NCBI GenBank assembly: GCA_021443545.1
Contig: JABUTU010000055.1
Location: 1-64,000 of the forward strand
Source: Marinilabiliaceae bacterium
Lineage (GTDB): Bacteria; Bacteroidota; Bacteroidia; Bacteroidales; Marinilabiliaceae
Length of the DNA: 64,000 nt
Direction of reading: 5' to 3'
Position 1 is the first letter of the stretch. Each line of letters starts with the position of its first letter. The position numbers were made by a program, and so were the translations under genes. This document shows, one piece after another, positions 43,915 to 52,247 of this stretch. The notes beneath the pieces were generated by a model. It was given only the letters and a program-made list of their open reading frames with translations, searched no databases and was not told the DNA's origin.

Positions 43915-45213
43915 TTATTTCCCAGTGCTTATTTCTAATGCTTGTTTGATATCGTTGATGATATCATTAACATTCTCAATTCCAACAGAGAGACGGATTA
44001 AATCAGGGGATATTCCAGCCTCTTTAAGCTGCTCGTCGCTTAACTGTCGATGAGTATGACTGGCAGGATGCAGGACGCAAGTGCGGGCATCTGCAACGTG
44101 GGTGACGATAGAAATGAACTTAAGGTTGTCCATAAAGCGTATGCTCTCATCGCGTCCGCCTTTAAGGCCAAAAGCGATGACACCGCACGACCCATTAGGA
44201 AGGTATTTCTGAGCGAGTGCGTGATATTTGTTATCCTCAAGACTACTATGGTTAACCCATGCGATACGTGGGTCGTCATTCAAGAAAGCGGCTACCTTTT
44301 CTGCATTCTCGCAATGTCTTGGAACACGCAGATGTAGAGTTTCAAGACCCAGATTCAGCAGGAAGCAGTTGAAAGGAGAAGGGATGCTTCCCATATCGCG
44401 CATGAGTTGAACGGTTGCTTTGACGATATATGCGTTAGGACCAAATTTTTTGGTGTATATAAGTCCGTGGTACGATTCGTCAGGACTTGTTAGTCCAGGA
44501 AATTTGTCGGCATGAGCATCCCAGTCGAAATTCCCGGAGTCAACAATAGCACCTCCGACTTGCGTCGCATGACCATCCATATATTTTGATGTAGAGTGCG
44601 TCACTATATCGGCACCCCATTCAAACGGTCTGCAGTTGATTGGGGTAGCGAATGTGTTGTCGACAATCAGAGGAACACCATTCTGATGAGCGATGCGGGC
44701 GAATTTTTCGATGTCAAGAATTGCCAGACCTGGGTTAGAGATTGTCTCTCCAAAAAGAGCCTTTGTATTAGGTTTGAATGACTTCTGAATCTCTTCCTCT
44801 GAGGCATCGGGATCAATGAATGTACAGTCAATGCCAATTTTTTTCAGTGTAACGCTGAAAAGGTTGAATGTGCCTCCGTATATATTGCATGACGAGATGA
44901 TATGGTCACCAGCTCCTGCAATATTAAGTATTGCGTACATTGATGCGGCTTGACCAGAAGAGGTCAGAATGGCAGCAACGCCACCCTCAAGTCGTGCTAT
45001 TTTCTTAGCGACAGTATCGTTAGTGGGGTTCTGCAAACGAGTGTAGAAATATCCCTCCTCCTCAAGATCGAAAAGACGTCCCATCTGGTCGCTCGTCTCA
45101 TATCTGAAAGTGGTTGATTGATATATAGGTAAAACTTGAGGTTCTCCTTTTTTTGCTTTCCATCCGCCCTGAATACAGATGGTTTCAAGATTCAGTTCGT
45201 TATTCTTCTTCAT
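43915..45213 (-). CDS. metY: O-acetylhomoserine sulfhydrylase / aminocarboxypropyltransferase
   Basis: A 432-residue PLP enzyme of the Cys/Met metabolism family. The N-terminus LETICIQGGW and QVLPIYQSTTFRYE, the tetramer loop FYTRLQNPTNDTVAKKIARLEGG and the PLP lysine in THSTSKYMDGH are intact. The length is the 430 residues of MetY rather than the 380 of MetB/MetC. It makes homocysteine from O-acetylhomoserine and sulfide. It is the last gene of the run from ssb, 21 nt after the amidase gene. Confidence 0.92.
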   Translation of the reverse strand: MKKNNELNLETICIQGGWKAKKGEPQVLPIYQSTTFRYETSDQMGRLFDLEEEGYFYTRLQNPTNDTVAKKIARLEGGVAAILTSSGQAASMYAILNIAGAGDHIISSCNIYGGTFNLFSVTLKKIGIDCTFIDPDASEEEIQKSFKPNTKALFGETISNPGLAILDIEKFARIAHQNGVPLIVDNTFATPINCRPFEWGADIVTHSTSKYMDGHATQVGGAIVDSGNFDWDAHADKFPGLTSPDESYHGLIYTKKFGPNAYIVKATVQLMRDMGSIPSPFNCFLLNLGLETLHLRVPRHCENAEKVAAFLNDDPRIAWVNHSSLEDNKYHALAQKYLPNGSCGVIAFGLKGGRDESIRFMDNLKFISIVTHVADARTCVLHPASHTHRQLSDEQLKEAGISPDLIRLSVGIENVNDIINDIKQALEISTGK

Positions 45214-45234
45214 TTTTAATATATTCTTGATTTA

Positions 45235-46272
45235 TTACCTATTTTTATAATCGTCTATTAATGCTTCAGTAATCCATTTAGCGAGAGCTTCACGATTGCT
45301 GCTTTTAAGAAATCGAACGCGGTCTTTTACGTTTTGAATGTTTCCAAGTTCAATAAATACGCATGGTGGGTATGACTCTTTTAGAACAAAAAGGTTTCTT
45401 TCCGAAATTGTTCCTGAAAACCCTCTGTTCGGTTGATGTTGCTTGTATTTATCCTCAAATTTACTACGAATATTTTCTGCGAGACGTATTCCTAATTTAC
45501 TTTTTTTAAAGTGATAGAAGAAAACGTCGATGCTTTCCTTTTTACTTCTGCTGTCGAGATGAAGAAAGAGCGCTCGGCAATATCCTTTACGTTCTGAAGC
45601 ATATAGCTTATTGATTGCATCGGAACGTTGTTGAAGTCGTTTGTTTTGATCGAGGGGAATAGCTTCGCCTAAACAAGTTTCATGGTCGTCCATGGCGAGT
45701 ATTTCGTCATCACGGATACCATCATCTTCATCTTGTATGATGATATGAACTTTTGCTCCATGTTGCATTAGTAAACGCGCAAGACGAAGAACTATATCGT
45801 ATGCGTATTCATCTTCGCACAGATCTTTTCCGTTAAGCTTGCTCATAGCTCCGGGATCTGGTCCTCCATGTCCCGATACCAAATAGTAAGTAGCCCCTTT
45901 GAGAGCGGACGAAGTAATCTCAACGGTTTTATTAGCCTCGCCGAAAAGGGGTTCAACAATAGTTTGTGAGACTTTGGGTGGGAGCGTATATGAGTAATGG
46001 AGAAGTAGTTGATTGTCTTTTCCAAAGTGACCCTTATTTAATTCGAGAAACTCTTTTTTGTACTCCGAAGGCTCAAAACCATGTCGTTTGAGAAATGAAC
46101 TTATACCATCTCCAGCTATAGGTTTGGCAGAATTGGAGCTTTTGGGGATGTCATTGGAGACATTTTTTTTTGTTGAATTAATGTTATCATTGACCTGAGA
46201 GTAGACATTGTCATTGCATAGAAGTAATACTATGCAAATAGAAGATATATATTTCAAATAATATAACAGCAT
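45235..46272 (-). CDS. N-acetylmuramoyl-L-alanine amidase (Amidase_3 type)
   Basis: A 345-residue protein from ATG 46272, chosen because it follows the pyrC stop at 46275 without overlap and starts a signal peptide (MLLYYLKYISSICIVLLL). A linker with Ser/Asn residues leads to the catalytic domain (about 125-340): SGHGGPDPGA supplies the first zinc His, CEDEYAYD the Glu, LFLHLDSRS the second His, and CVFIELGNIQN the C-terminal Glu. It cleaves the amide bond between MurNAc and the peptide stem. It is somewhat diverged (LHLDSR for the usual LHANA-like motif), but the ligands are present. Confidence 0.82.
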   Translation of the reverse strand: MLLYYLKYISSICIVLLLCNDNVYSQVNDNINSTKKNVSNDIPKSSNSAKPIAGDGISSFLKRHGFEPSEYKKEFLELNKGHFGKDNQLLLHYSYTLPPKVSQTIVEPLFGEANKTVEITSSALKGATYYLVSGHGGPDPGAMSKLNGKDLCEDEYAYDIVLRLARLLMQHGAKVHIIIQDEDDGIRDDEILAMDDHETCLGEAIPLDQNKRLQQRSDAINKLYASERKGYCRALFLHLDSRSKKESIDVFFYHFKKSKLGIRLAENIRSKFEDKYKQHQPNRGFSGTISERNLFVLKESYPPCVFIELGNIQNVKDRVRFLKSSNREALAKWITEALIDDYKNR

Positions 46273-46274
46273 TT

Positions 46275-47618
46275 CTATCTTATAAATTCCAAACACTCAC
46301 CTCGGACGGAATCGTTAATCTTTCCATTTTTGAAAACGGATTGTCCATTAATGAAAGTCTCTTTAACTGTCCAATCGAAAACTGTCCCTTCGAAAGGAGA
46401 CCAGCCGCATTTGCTTTTGATGCAATCTTGTGTCACGCTGAAGGGTTCTTTCTTCAGTAGAACTAAGTCGGCCTTATATCCAACCCTGATAAAGCCTCGA
46501 TTTTTGACGCCGAAAAGTAAAGCAGGAGCGTGACACATTCTGTCGACTACATCTTCAATACTCCAAAGCCCTTGAGATGCTAATGTCAGAGAGGCAATGA
46601 GGGAGAATTGAACGAGTGGACCTCCGCTTGGAGCCTGAAAATAATTCTGATTCTTCTCCTCTAAGGTGTGAGGTGCATGGTCAGTTGCAATTACAGGAAT
46701 AAGTCCTTCTCTGACAGCATTTCGCAAAGCCTCTCTGTCAGAAGCGTATTTGATAGAAGGATTCCACTTAATACGAGAGCCATATTTGGCGTAGTCTTCT
46801 TCAGAGAACCATAGATGATGTACGCATACCTCTCCGGTTATTTGCCGCTTGTCTAAATCACCATTATCAAGAAGGGATAGTTCCTCCGCTGTTGAGAGAT
46901 GAAGTATGTGTAACTTTGTTCCATATTTTCGAGCAAGACGTGCTGCTTTTGTTGATGAGATAACACAAGCCTCAGCCGAGCGTATTTCAGCATGGCACCT
47001 CCAAGGAACATCCTCGCCATATCGTTCTCTGAACTTCCGTAAGTTATTTTTGACAGTGGCTTCATCTTCGCAATGAGTTGCAATTAAGCATGGAGCATTA
47101 GCGAATAAGTTGTTTAGGGATTTGTCGTTGTCTACCAGCATATTGCCAGTTGAAGAGCCCATAAACAACTTTATGCCACATATTCTGGAGTAGTCGAGGC
47201 GATTGATTTCATCAATATTGTCGTTGGTAGCACCAATCCAGAACGAATAGTTTGCAGAAGAGACCTGACTTGCCCGCTTTTGTTTCCATTCAATAGCCTC
47301 ACGGGTTGTTGTTGGTGGTTTCGTGTTAGGCATTTCCATATACGATGTAACACCACCAGCAACGGCAGCTCGTGATTCGCTCTGAATATCTGCTTTGTAG
47401 GTTAGTCCTGGCTCTCTGAAGTGAACCTGGTCGTCAATGCATCCAGGGATGAGGTAAAGACCTGTGGCGTCAATTACCTCACAGTCGGATGGCAGTATTG
47501 TTATGTCGTATAGGCCCTTAATAATGCGGGTAATATTGCCATCGTTATCGATAAGAACAGTGCCTGTGAAGGACGCTCCTTCATTTACTATGGTTGCATT
47601 TTTTATTAATTTCGTCAT
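46275..47618 (-). CDS. pyrC: Dihydroorotase
   Basis: A 447-residue class I dihydroorotase. Metal-site motifs: DDQVHFREPG (the first His of the usual HxH is Gln, a form I recall from Bacteroidetes dihydroorotases), ATHCEDE, LHILHLSTAEE and ATDHAPHTLEEK with the catalytic Asp. It closes carbamoyl-aspartate to dihydroorotate in pyrimidine synthesis. It sits between the mannose-synthase-like gene (1 nt) and the amidase gene. Confidence 0.93.
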   Translation of the reverse strand: MTKLIKNATIVNEGASFTGTVLIDNDGNITRIIKGLYDITILPSDCEVIDATGLYLIPGCIDDQVHFREPGLTYKADIQSESRAAVAGGVTSYMEMPNTKPPTTTREAIEWKQKRASQVSSANYSFWIGATNDNIDEINRLDYSRICGIKLFMGSSTGNMLVDNDKSLNNLFANAPCLIATHCEDEATVKNNLRKFRERYGEDVPWRCHAEIRSAEACVISSTKAARLARKYGTKLHILHLSTAEELSLLDNGDLDKRQITGEVCVHHLWFSEEDYAKYGSRIKWNPSIKYASDREALRNAVREGLIPVIATDHAPHTLEEKNQNYFQAPSGGPLVQFSLIASLTLASQGLWSIEDVVDRMCHAPALLFGVKNRGFIRVGYKADLVLLKKEPFSVTQDCIKSKCGWSPFEGTVFDWTVKETFINGQSVFKNGKINDSVRGECLEFIR

Positions 47619-47619
47619 G

Positions 47620-48360
47620 TCAATCAGAGATTTTTTTCCAATTGGTGAACAGACTGCGTAAACGAAGTCCTATGACACCCCAAACGGCTTCGTTGAAAAT
47701 TCCTCCCGACATTTTGCTTGTTCCTTGTTTACGGTCGGTAAAGATAATAGGTACCTCATGTACTTTGAAACCATGTTTCCATGCTCTGAATTTCATTTCT
47801 ATCTGAAATCCGTACCCTTTGAGTTTTACATTGTCGAGACCAATTGTTTCGAGAACCCTTGATGAGTAGCAAACGAAACCTGCGGTAGTATCCATAATTT
47901 TCATGCCTGTTACAAACCGCACATATACAGAGGCAAAATATGACATTAGTACTCTGCCTATAGGCCAGTTAACGACATTGACTCCTGATATGTATCTTGA
48001 GCCTATGGCTACATCCATGCCGCCATCGGCGCACGCTTCGTAAAGGTGCATAAGATCTTTGGGTGGGTGAGAGAAATCAGCGTCCATCTCAAAGATGTAA
48101 TCATAATTATTCTCTAAAGCCCATTTGAAGCCAGTCAGATACGCTGTGCCTAAACCAAGCTTTCCTGCTCTTTGAATCATGAAAAGTCTGTCAGAATACT
48201 TTGTCATCAAGTCTTGAACGATTTGTCCAGTGCCATCTGGAGAGTTATCGTCAATGATTAGGATGTGAAATTCCTGAGGAAGAGAGAATACTGCATTGAT
48301 AATGGCAGTGATATTCTCTTTCTCATTGTAGGTAGGTATGATTACTACGTCTTTTGTCAT
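47620..48360 (-). CDS. Polyprenol monophosphomannose synthase-like GT2
   Basis: A 246-residue glycosyltransferase from ATG 48360 (MTKDVVIIPTYNEKENI); the longer frame adds 49 unlikely residues that overlap the previous gene. GT2 motifs IIDDNSPDGTG, MDADFSHPP and GSRYISG are as in dolichol-phosphate mannose synthase, followed by KMSGG near the end. It would make a polyprenyl-phosphate-linked mannose donor for periplasmic glycosylation, which in Bacteroidetes includes protein O-glycosylation. It follows the GGGP-synthase gene by 10 nt. Confidence 0.88.
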   Translation of the reverse strand: MTKDVVIIPTYNEKENITAIINAVFSLPQEFHILIIDDNSPDGTGQIVQDLMTKYSDRLFMIQRAGKLGLGTAYLTGFKWALENNYDYIFEMDADFSHPPKDLMHLYEACADGGMDVAIGSRYISGVNVVNWPIGRVLMSYFASVYVRFVTGMKIMDTTAGFVCYSSRVLETIGLDNVKLKGYGFQIEMKFRAWKHGFKVHEVPIIFTDRKQGTSKMSGGIFNEAVWGVIGLRLRSLFTNWKKISD

Positions 48361-48370
48361 AAGTATATGG

Positions 48371-49111
48371 TCACTTACATGAGTGTATTGTTCGAATAAA
48401 ATCTTTTGCTTTGTCTGGCTCTTCTTCGAGGGCTGTTCCGACGACAATGATATCGGCACCCGCTTTGCAGAGCTCAAGGGCGCTCTCTCTTGTTCGTATT
48501 CCGCCACCGACTATTATCGGTATTTTGACAGATTTGCGTACAGCCTTTACCATTTCAGCTGGGACATGGTTGATAGCACCACTACCTGCCTCCAAATAGA
48601 GAGCTTTTAGTCCTAACATTTCACCTGCCATAGCGGTTGCGACAGCGATATCAGACTTGTCGGCAGGAATAGGTGTTGTTGAAGATACGTACTGAACAGC
48701 CGTTGAGCATCCTCCGTTTATCAGCATATATCCTGTAGGAATCGTTTCGAGAGACATTCGTTTGATTGTAGGTGCTGACATGACCTGTTGACCAATGATG
48801 TATTCAGGATTTCGTCCCGATATCAATGATAGAAACAGAACCGCATCTGCCTCAGGTGATAATTGTGAAATATTACCAGGAAACAATATCAATGGTGTCT
48901 GATCAAAGTATCTTTTTATTATACAGATAGTTTCTGAAATTGGAGTAGAGACGATTGAGCCTCCAACCAAAATAATGTCGGGCTCAGAGCCTTCTGTATT
49001 ATGTTTAATCTGGGCTACAAATTCCTCGCCACACTTGTCAGGATCAATCAGTAGTGCGATTAATTTGCGTCCTTGTTTTATCTTGTTAAGTATTATTTCG
49101 TATATGCTCAT
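48371..49111 (-). CDS. Geranylgeranylglyceryl-phosphate synthase-like protein
   Basis: A 246-residue TIM-barrel prenyltransferase from ATG 49111 (MSIYEIILNKI). Motifs LIDPDKCGEEF, VGGSIVSTP, LFPGNISQLSPEADAVLFLS, YLEAGSGA and VGGGIRTRE are those of the PcrB/GGGP synthase family group II found in Bacteroidetes. It couples a prenyl diphosphate to sn-glycerol 1-phosphate, giving an ether-lipid precursor; the chain length is not known here. The PPTase gene ends 2 nt before it. Confidence 0.9.
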   Translation of the reverse strand: MSIYEIILNKIKQGRKLIALLIDPDKCGEEFVAQIKHNTEGSEPDIILVGGSIVSTPISETICIIKRYFDQTPLILFPGNISQLSPEADAVLFLSLISGRNPEYIIGQQVMSAPTIKRMSLETIPTGYMLINGGCSTAVQYVSSTTPIPADKSDIAVATAMAGEMLGLKALYLEAGSGAINHVPAEMVKAVRKSVKIPIIVGGGIRTRESALELCKAGADIIVVGTALEEEPDKAKDFIRTIHSCK

Positions 49112-49113
49112 GA

Positions 49114-49731
49114 TTAACAATAAACAAGAATTAGGTCGCCATACACTTCAAAACAGAGTTTTACGTCAGCTTTAAAGCCATCTTTATTTACGGTGCCGCG
49201 AAAATGACCGCTTGTGCCAGGGTTTAATCTGGAAATAATCAAGTGCTTGTCGAACTGAACATCTTGAAAATCAAACAGTTTAAACAGAGTCTCTTTGGCA
49301 CTCCACAAAATCAATGCTCCAGTGACAGGGTCGTCAGTGTTTATGAAATCTTTTTCGCGAGGAGATACAAAACGGTCTACGATATTGAGGACACGTTTCG
49401 ATTTGTATTCCATATCCAGAGCGACGGGGTGAGAGGCCAATCTAATGCCGACATATCCGATGGTATGAGTTATGCTAATGCAAAAACTTGAGTCTTTTAG
49501 GTATGGTTTCCCAGTGTCACGATAACATATTTCAACATCTTTTCCAAGAAGTTCTCTTAATAGGATGCGCACAGTAAGCCACTCTTTGCGGCGCCGGTCG
49601 TTACGGAATCCGAAATAAACCTCTTTCTCGTCAGACGCAATAGAATACATACTTTCGAGTTCTGGCAAAGATTCTGTCATTTGCCAGATGCCCATTATTG
49701 CATTTTTATTTTCAAATTTCTTGAACAGCAC
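49114..49731 (-). CDS. 4'-phosphopantetheinyl transferase (Sfp/AcpT type)
   Basis: A 205-residue protein. The magnesium site is VALDMEYKSKR near residue 105 and WSAKETLFKLF near 145, as in Sfp-type transferases; FCISITHTIGYVGI is the preceding conserved strand. It would load phosphopantetheine onto acyl or aryl carrier proteins. The GTG start keeps the FKKF...GIWQMTES N-terminus seen in relatives; an ATG at 49695 is an alternative. Confidence 0.88.
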   Translation of the reverse strand: MLFKKFENKNAIMGIWQMTESLPELESMYSIASDEKEVYFGFRNDRRRKEWLTVRILLRELLGKDVEICYRDTGKPYLKDSSFCISITHTIGYVGIRLASHPVALDMEYKSKRVLNIVDRFVSPREKDFINTDDPVTGALILWSAKETLFKLFDFQDVQFDKHLIISRLNPGTSGHFRGTVNKDGFKADVKLCFEVYGDLILVYC

Positions 49732-49748
49732 AAGCGTATGTATATTAT

Positions 49749-50333
49749 TTATTTGAAACGGAAAGATTCTATTAGCCTCATTACATCCGTTTCTATGTAT
49801 TCAACCACTGGTGCGAGACTATCTTGATTTGGTCTCCCCCAGAAGTAAAGCGAGCCTCTGAATAGGTTTGCAGTACTATCAGTAATTGCAAACTGCATAG
49901 GTGTTGCAGCATTGCCCTTTATGATGTAGAGTGCAGCATGAATATTATTCTCTTGATCATCGTAAAACTCTTCTCCAATGGCATCAGCTTTTACGGTATG
50001 CTTATATACAAGTTTTCTGCTATCTTCTATTGCCTCTTCTGTGTTGCCATTGATATTGCGATAGGTTACATGTATTTTACAATTCCATTTAGGGTATGAA
50101 ATATTAATCCACTCTTGCTCTGCTTCGTAGCTCTTGTCGGGAGAGACAACTGCATATTTTGATACATCAAATGAGTAGGGGAGAGAGGTAGAGTCATACT
50201 TGACATATTCATGTTCTGGCAGGTCTATTCTAAAATACCCGTGAGGCTTTGGTACAAAAGCATCATGACAAGACGCAGATATGAAAAGAAAACATACCAC
50301 TATGGTTCTTATCAACATATTCATATCTGTCAC
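49749..50333 (-). CDS. gldD: Gliding-motility lipoprotein GldD
   Basis: A 194-residue lipoprotein with signal peptide and lipobox ending in SASC-HDA. The GldD hallmark PKPHGYFRIDLPEHEY follows at once. The start codon overlaps the gldE stop (ATGA), a sign of coupling. GldD is needed for gliding and T9SS-linked functions in Flavobacterium; Bacteroidales that do not glide keep it, probably for secretion. No catalytic role is known. Confidence 0.93.
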   Translation of the reverse strand: MTDMNMLIRTIVVCFLFISASCHDAFVPKPHGYFRIDLPEHEYVKYDSTSLPYSFDVSKYAVVSPDKSYEAEQEWINISYPKWNCKIHVTYRNINGNTEEAIEDSRKLVYKHTVKADAIGEEFYDDQENNIHAALYIIKGNAATPMQFAITDSTANLFRGSLYFWGRPNQDSLAPVVEYIETDVMRLIESFRFK

Positions 50334-51661
50334 TTATCGTTATGAGTGAAACGTATTTTCTTGATTCGTCTTGTATCAGCTGATACAATTTCGAATCGGT
50401 AGTCCTTGAAATAGATGACATCACTCTTTTTGGGAATTAAACCCTTTATTTCGAGGAGAAAACCAGCCAATGTTTCAGCATTACCTTGTTTGTCCTCGAA
50501 TTCTCCCTCCTCTATGCCTGTAACTTTGAAGAAGTCGTTAAGGAGAATTTTTCCTTCAAATATGATAGAGCCATCACTCATAGTGACCCATAGCTTCTCT
50601 TCGTCGTAGTCCCTTTCATCGCTTATCTCGCCAACGATTTCTTCCAGCAGGTCTTCTAATGTTACGATGCCTTGCATACCGCCATATTCATCGACAACAA
50701 TTGCCATATGGTTTTTTGACGTCTGAAACTCAGAAAGCAAGTCGTTAGTCTTCTTTGTTTCATGAACGTAGTATGCTTTTCGTAGAAGATTGTGCCAGTT
50801 AAATGAGTCGTCATGTGAGTCAAGGTATGGTAACATATCTTTCACGTAGAGTATACCACGTATTTCGTCAGGCCGTTCATCATATACGGGTATTCTGGAA
50901 TAACCACTATCTACTACTGTTTCAAGTACTGACTCAAAGGAGTCGCTGATATCAACGGAGACGACATCCACACGCGGAGTCATAATGTCGATTGCTGTAA
51001 GGTTTGTGAATTTGACAATTCCCTTAAGCATATCTTTTTCCTCTCGTATTCCATCACTTGTCAATGTCAGAGCCTCTTCAAGGTCGTCAACTGATATGTT
51101 GCTGTTTTGGTGTTTTGCCAATTTCTGGTCAACGATTCCAGTTGACTTCATCAAAAGGAGGCTGAAATATTTGAATAAAGCGGAGAGTGCTTTAAGTAGA
51201 TATGCTGTTGATTGGGCAAAGGACATTCTATGCTGACGTGCAAAGATTTTGGGCATCACTTCTCCGAAAAACAAGATTAACGTTGTGATGATAATTGTTT
51301 CGAAGATGAATTTTAAAATTGTTGAGTTGCCAAAATCTACGATGTTATTAGATATTTCCGCTGACAGCATAATAATGGCAACATTGACAAAGTTATTAGC
51401 AATAAGGATAGTGGCCAAAAGACGTTTTGGGTCTTTCAGCATCTTTGTTGCCACTTTGGCTTTGTTGTTGTTTATGCTGTTGAGATTATCTAATTCGGTA
51501 GGTGTCAGAGAGAAATAGGCTGCTTCGCTACCAGATATTAGTGCACTCATCAAGAGTAGGACAATCAAAAGAAGTCCTTGCAGTGCTGTTGAAATGTCGA
51601 CCGACTGAAAGTTTATCCCTTCCAGTACGGTCGTGATACTATGATATAAATCGGAATCCAT
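50330..51661 (-). CDS. gldE: GldE, CorC/HlyC-type membrane protein
   Basis: A 443-residue protein. The N-terminal DUF21 (CNNM) membrane domain spans about 1-190 (helices include [27 protein letters not shown]). A CBS pair follows ([20 protein letters not shown] and [29 protein letters not shown]), then a CorC_HlyC domain. Homologues are linked to gliding in Flavobacterium and to divalent-cation transport elsewhere. The gene pair gldE-gldD after ssb is a conserved Bacteroidetes arrangement. Confidence 0.94.
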   Translation of the reverse strand: MDSDLYHSITTVLEGINFQSVDISTALQGLLLIVLLLMSALISGSEAAYFSLTPTELDNLNSINNNKAKVATKMLKDPKRLLATILIANNFVNVAIIMLSAEISNNIVDFGNSTILKFIFETIIITTLILFFGEVMPKIFARQHRMSFAQSTAYLLKALSALFKYFSLLLMKSTGIVDQKLAKHQNSNISVDDLEEALTLTSDGIREEKDMLKGIVKFTNLTAIDIMTPRVDVVSVDISDSFESVLETVVDSGYSRIPVYDERPDEIRGILYVKDMLPYLDSHDDSFNWHNLLRKAYYVHETKKTNDLLSEFQTSKNHMAIVVDEYGGMQGIVTLEDLLEEIVGEISDERDYDEEKLWVTMSDGSIIFEGKILLNDFFKVTGIEEGEFEDKQGNAETLAGFLLEIKGLIPKKSDVIYFKDYRFEIVSADTRRIKKIRFTHNDK

Positions 51662-51719
51662 TCTATTGCTCTTGGTCGTATCATTTCTAATGGTTAGACC
51701 AAGTCCCTAATAACTAAAA

Positions 51720-52181
51720 TCAAAATTGTTCGTTACCAGATATAATATCGTCCGACCACTCTTCCGCCTTTTCGTCTGAGAAATGAGGCTCGCCAAAGCC
51801 CAAAGAGTTTGTGTTTGAATTGTTCTGTCCGTTAATTGGAGTGCCATCACGGCGAGAGAGAATTTCAAGGACGTCGACTGCGACTTCAGTCACGAAACGA
51901 TCTCTGCCTTCTTTGTCGACGTAAGAACGTGTGCGTATCTTACCCTCTATATATAATTTAGATCCCTTGTGAACAAAACGCTCAACCACCTGTACTAAGC
52001 CACCTCGAACAACAATGTTGTGCCACTCTGTGCGCTCTGGTATCTGCTGGTCGTTGCGTCCTGTATGGGCTCTTTCTGTTGTGGCAAGAGTGAAGTTAGC
52101 TACTCCGCGATTCTGCTCAAAATACCTTATGTCTGGCTCTTTCCCGACATTCCCTAATAAAATAACTTTGTTAATTGACAT
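51720..52181 (-). CDS. ssb: Single-stranded DNA-binding protein
   Basis: A 153-residue OB-fold protein (MSINKVILLGNVGKEPDIRY, ERTEWHNIVVRGGLVQVVERFVHKGSKLYIEGKIRTRSY). A Ser/Asn-rich linker leads to an acidic C-terminus, but it ends EEWSDDIISGNEQF rather than with the usual DDxPF tip that docks repair proteins. It leads the run ssb-gldE-gldD and onward, 58 nt before gldE, behind a consensus promoter. Confidence 0.95.
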   Translation of the reverse strand: MSINKVILLGNVGKEPDIRYFEQNRGVANFTLATTERAHTGRNDQQIPERTEWHNIVVRGGLVQVVERFVHKGSKLYIEGKIRTRSYVDKEGRDRFVTEVAVDVLEILSRRDGTPINGQNNSNTNSLGFGEPHFSDEKAEEWSDDIISGNEQF

Positions 52182-52205
52182 ACCTTTGTTGTATTATAGA
52201 CAAGG

Positions 52206-52236
52206 CAAAGTTACGTAATAATATGATATATCCAAA
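52206..52236 (-). promoter_or_regulatory. ssb promoter
   Basis: The minus strand reads TTTG at 52233-52236 and TAACTTTG at 52206-52213 with a 19-nt spacer, a full consensus match. It lies in the 66-nt gap between dnaE and ssb. Confidence 0.8.
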
Positions 52237-52247
52237 TTTTATTTGTA

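Noticed and set aside
48361..48507. 49-residue extension of the mannose-synthase-like protein
   Set aside because: It overlaps the end of the GGGP-synthase gene, while GT2 homologues start at the ATG at 48360.
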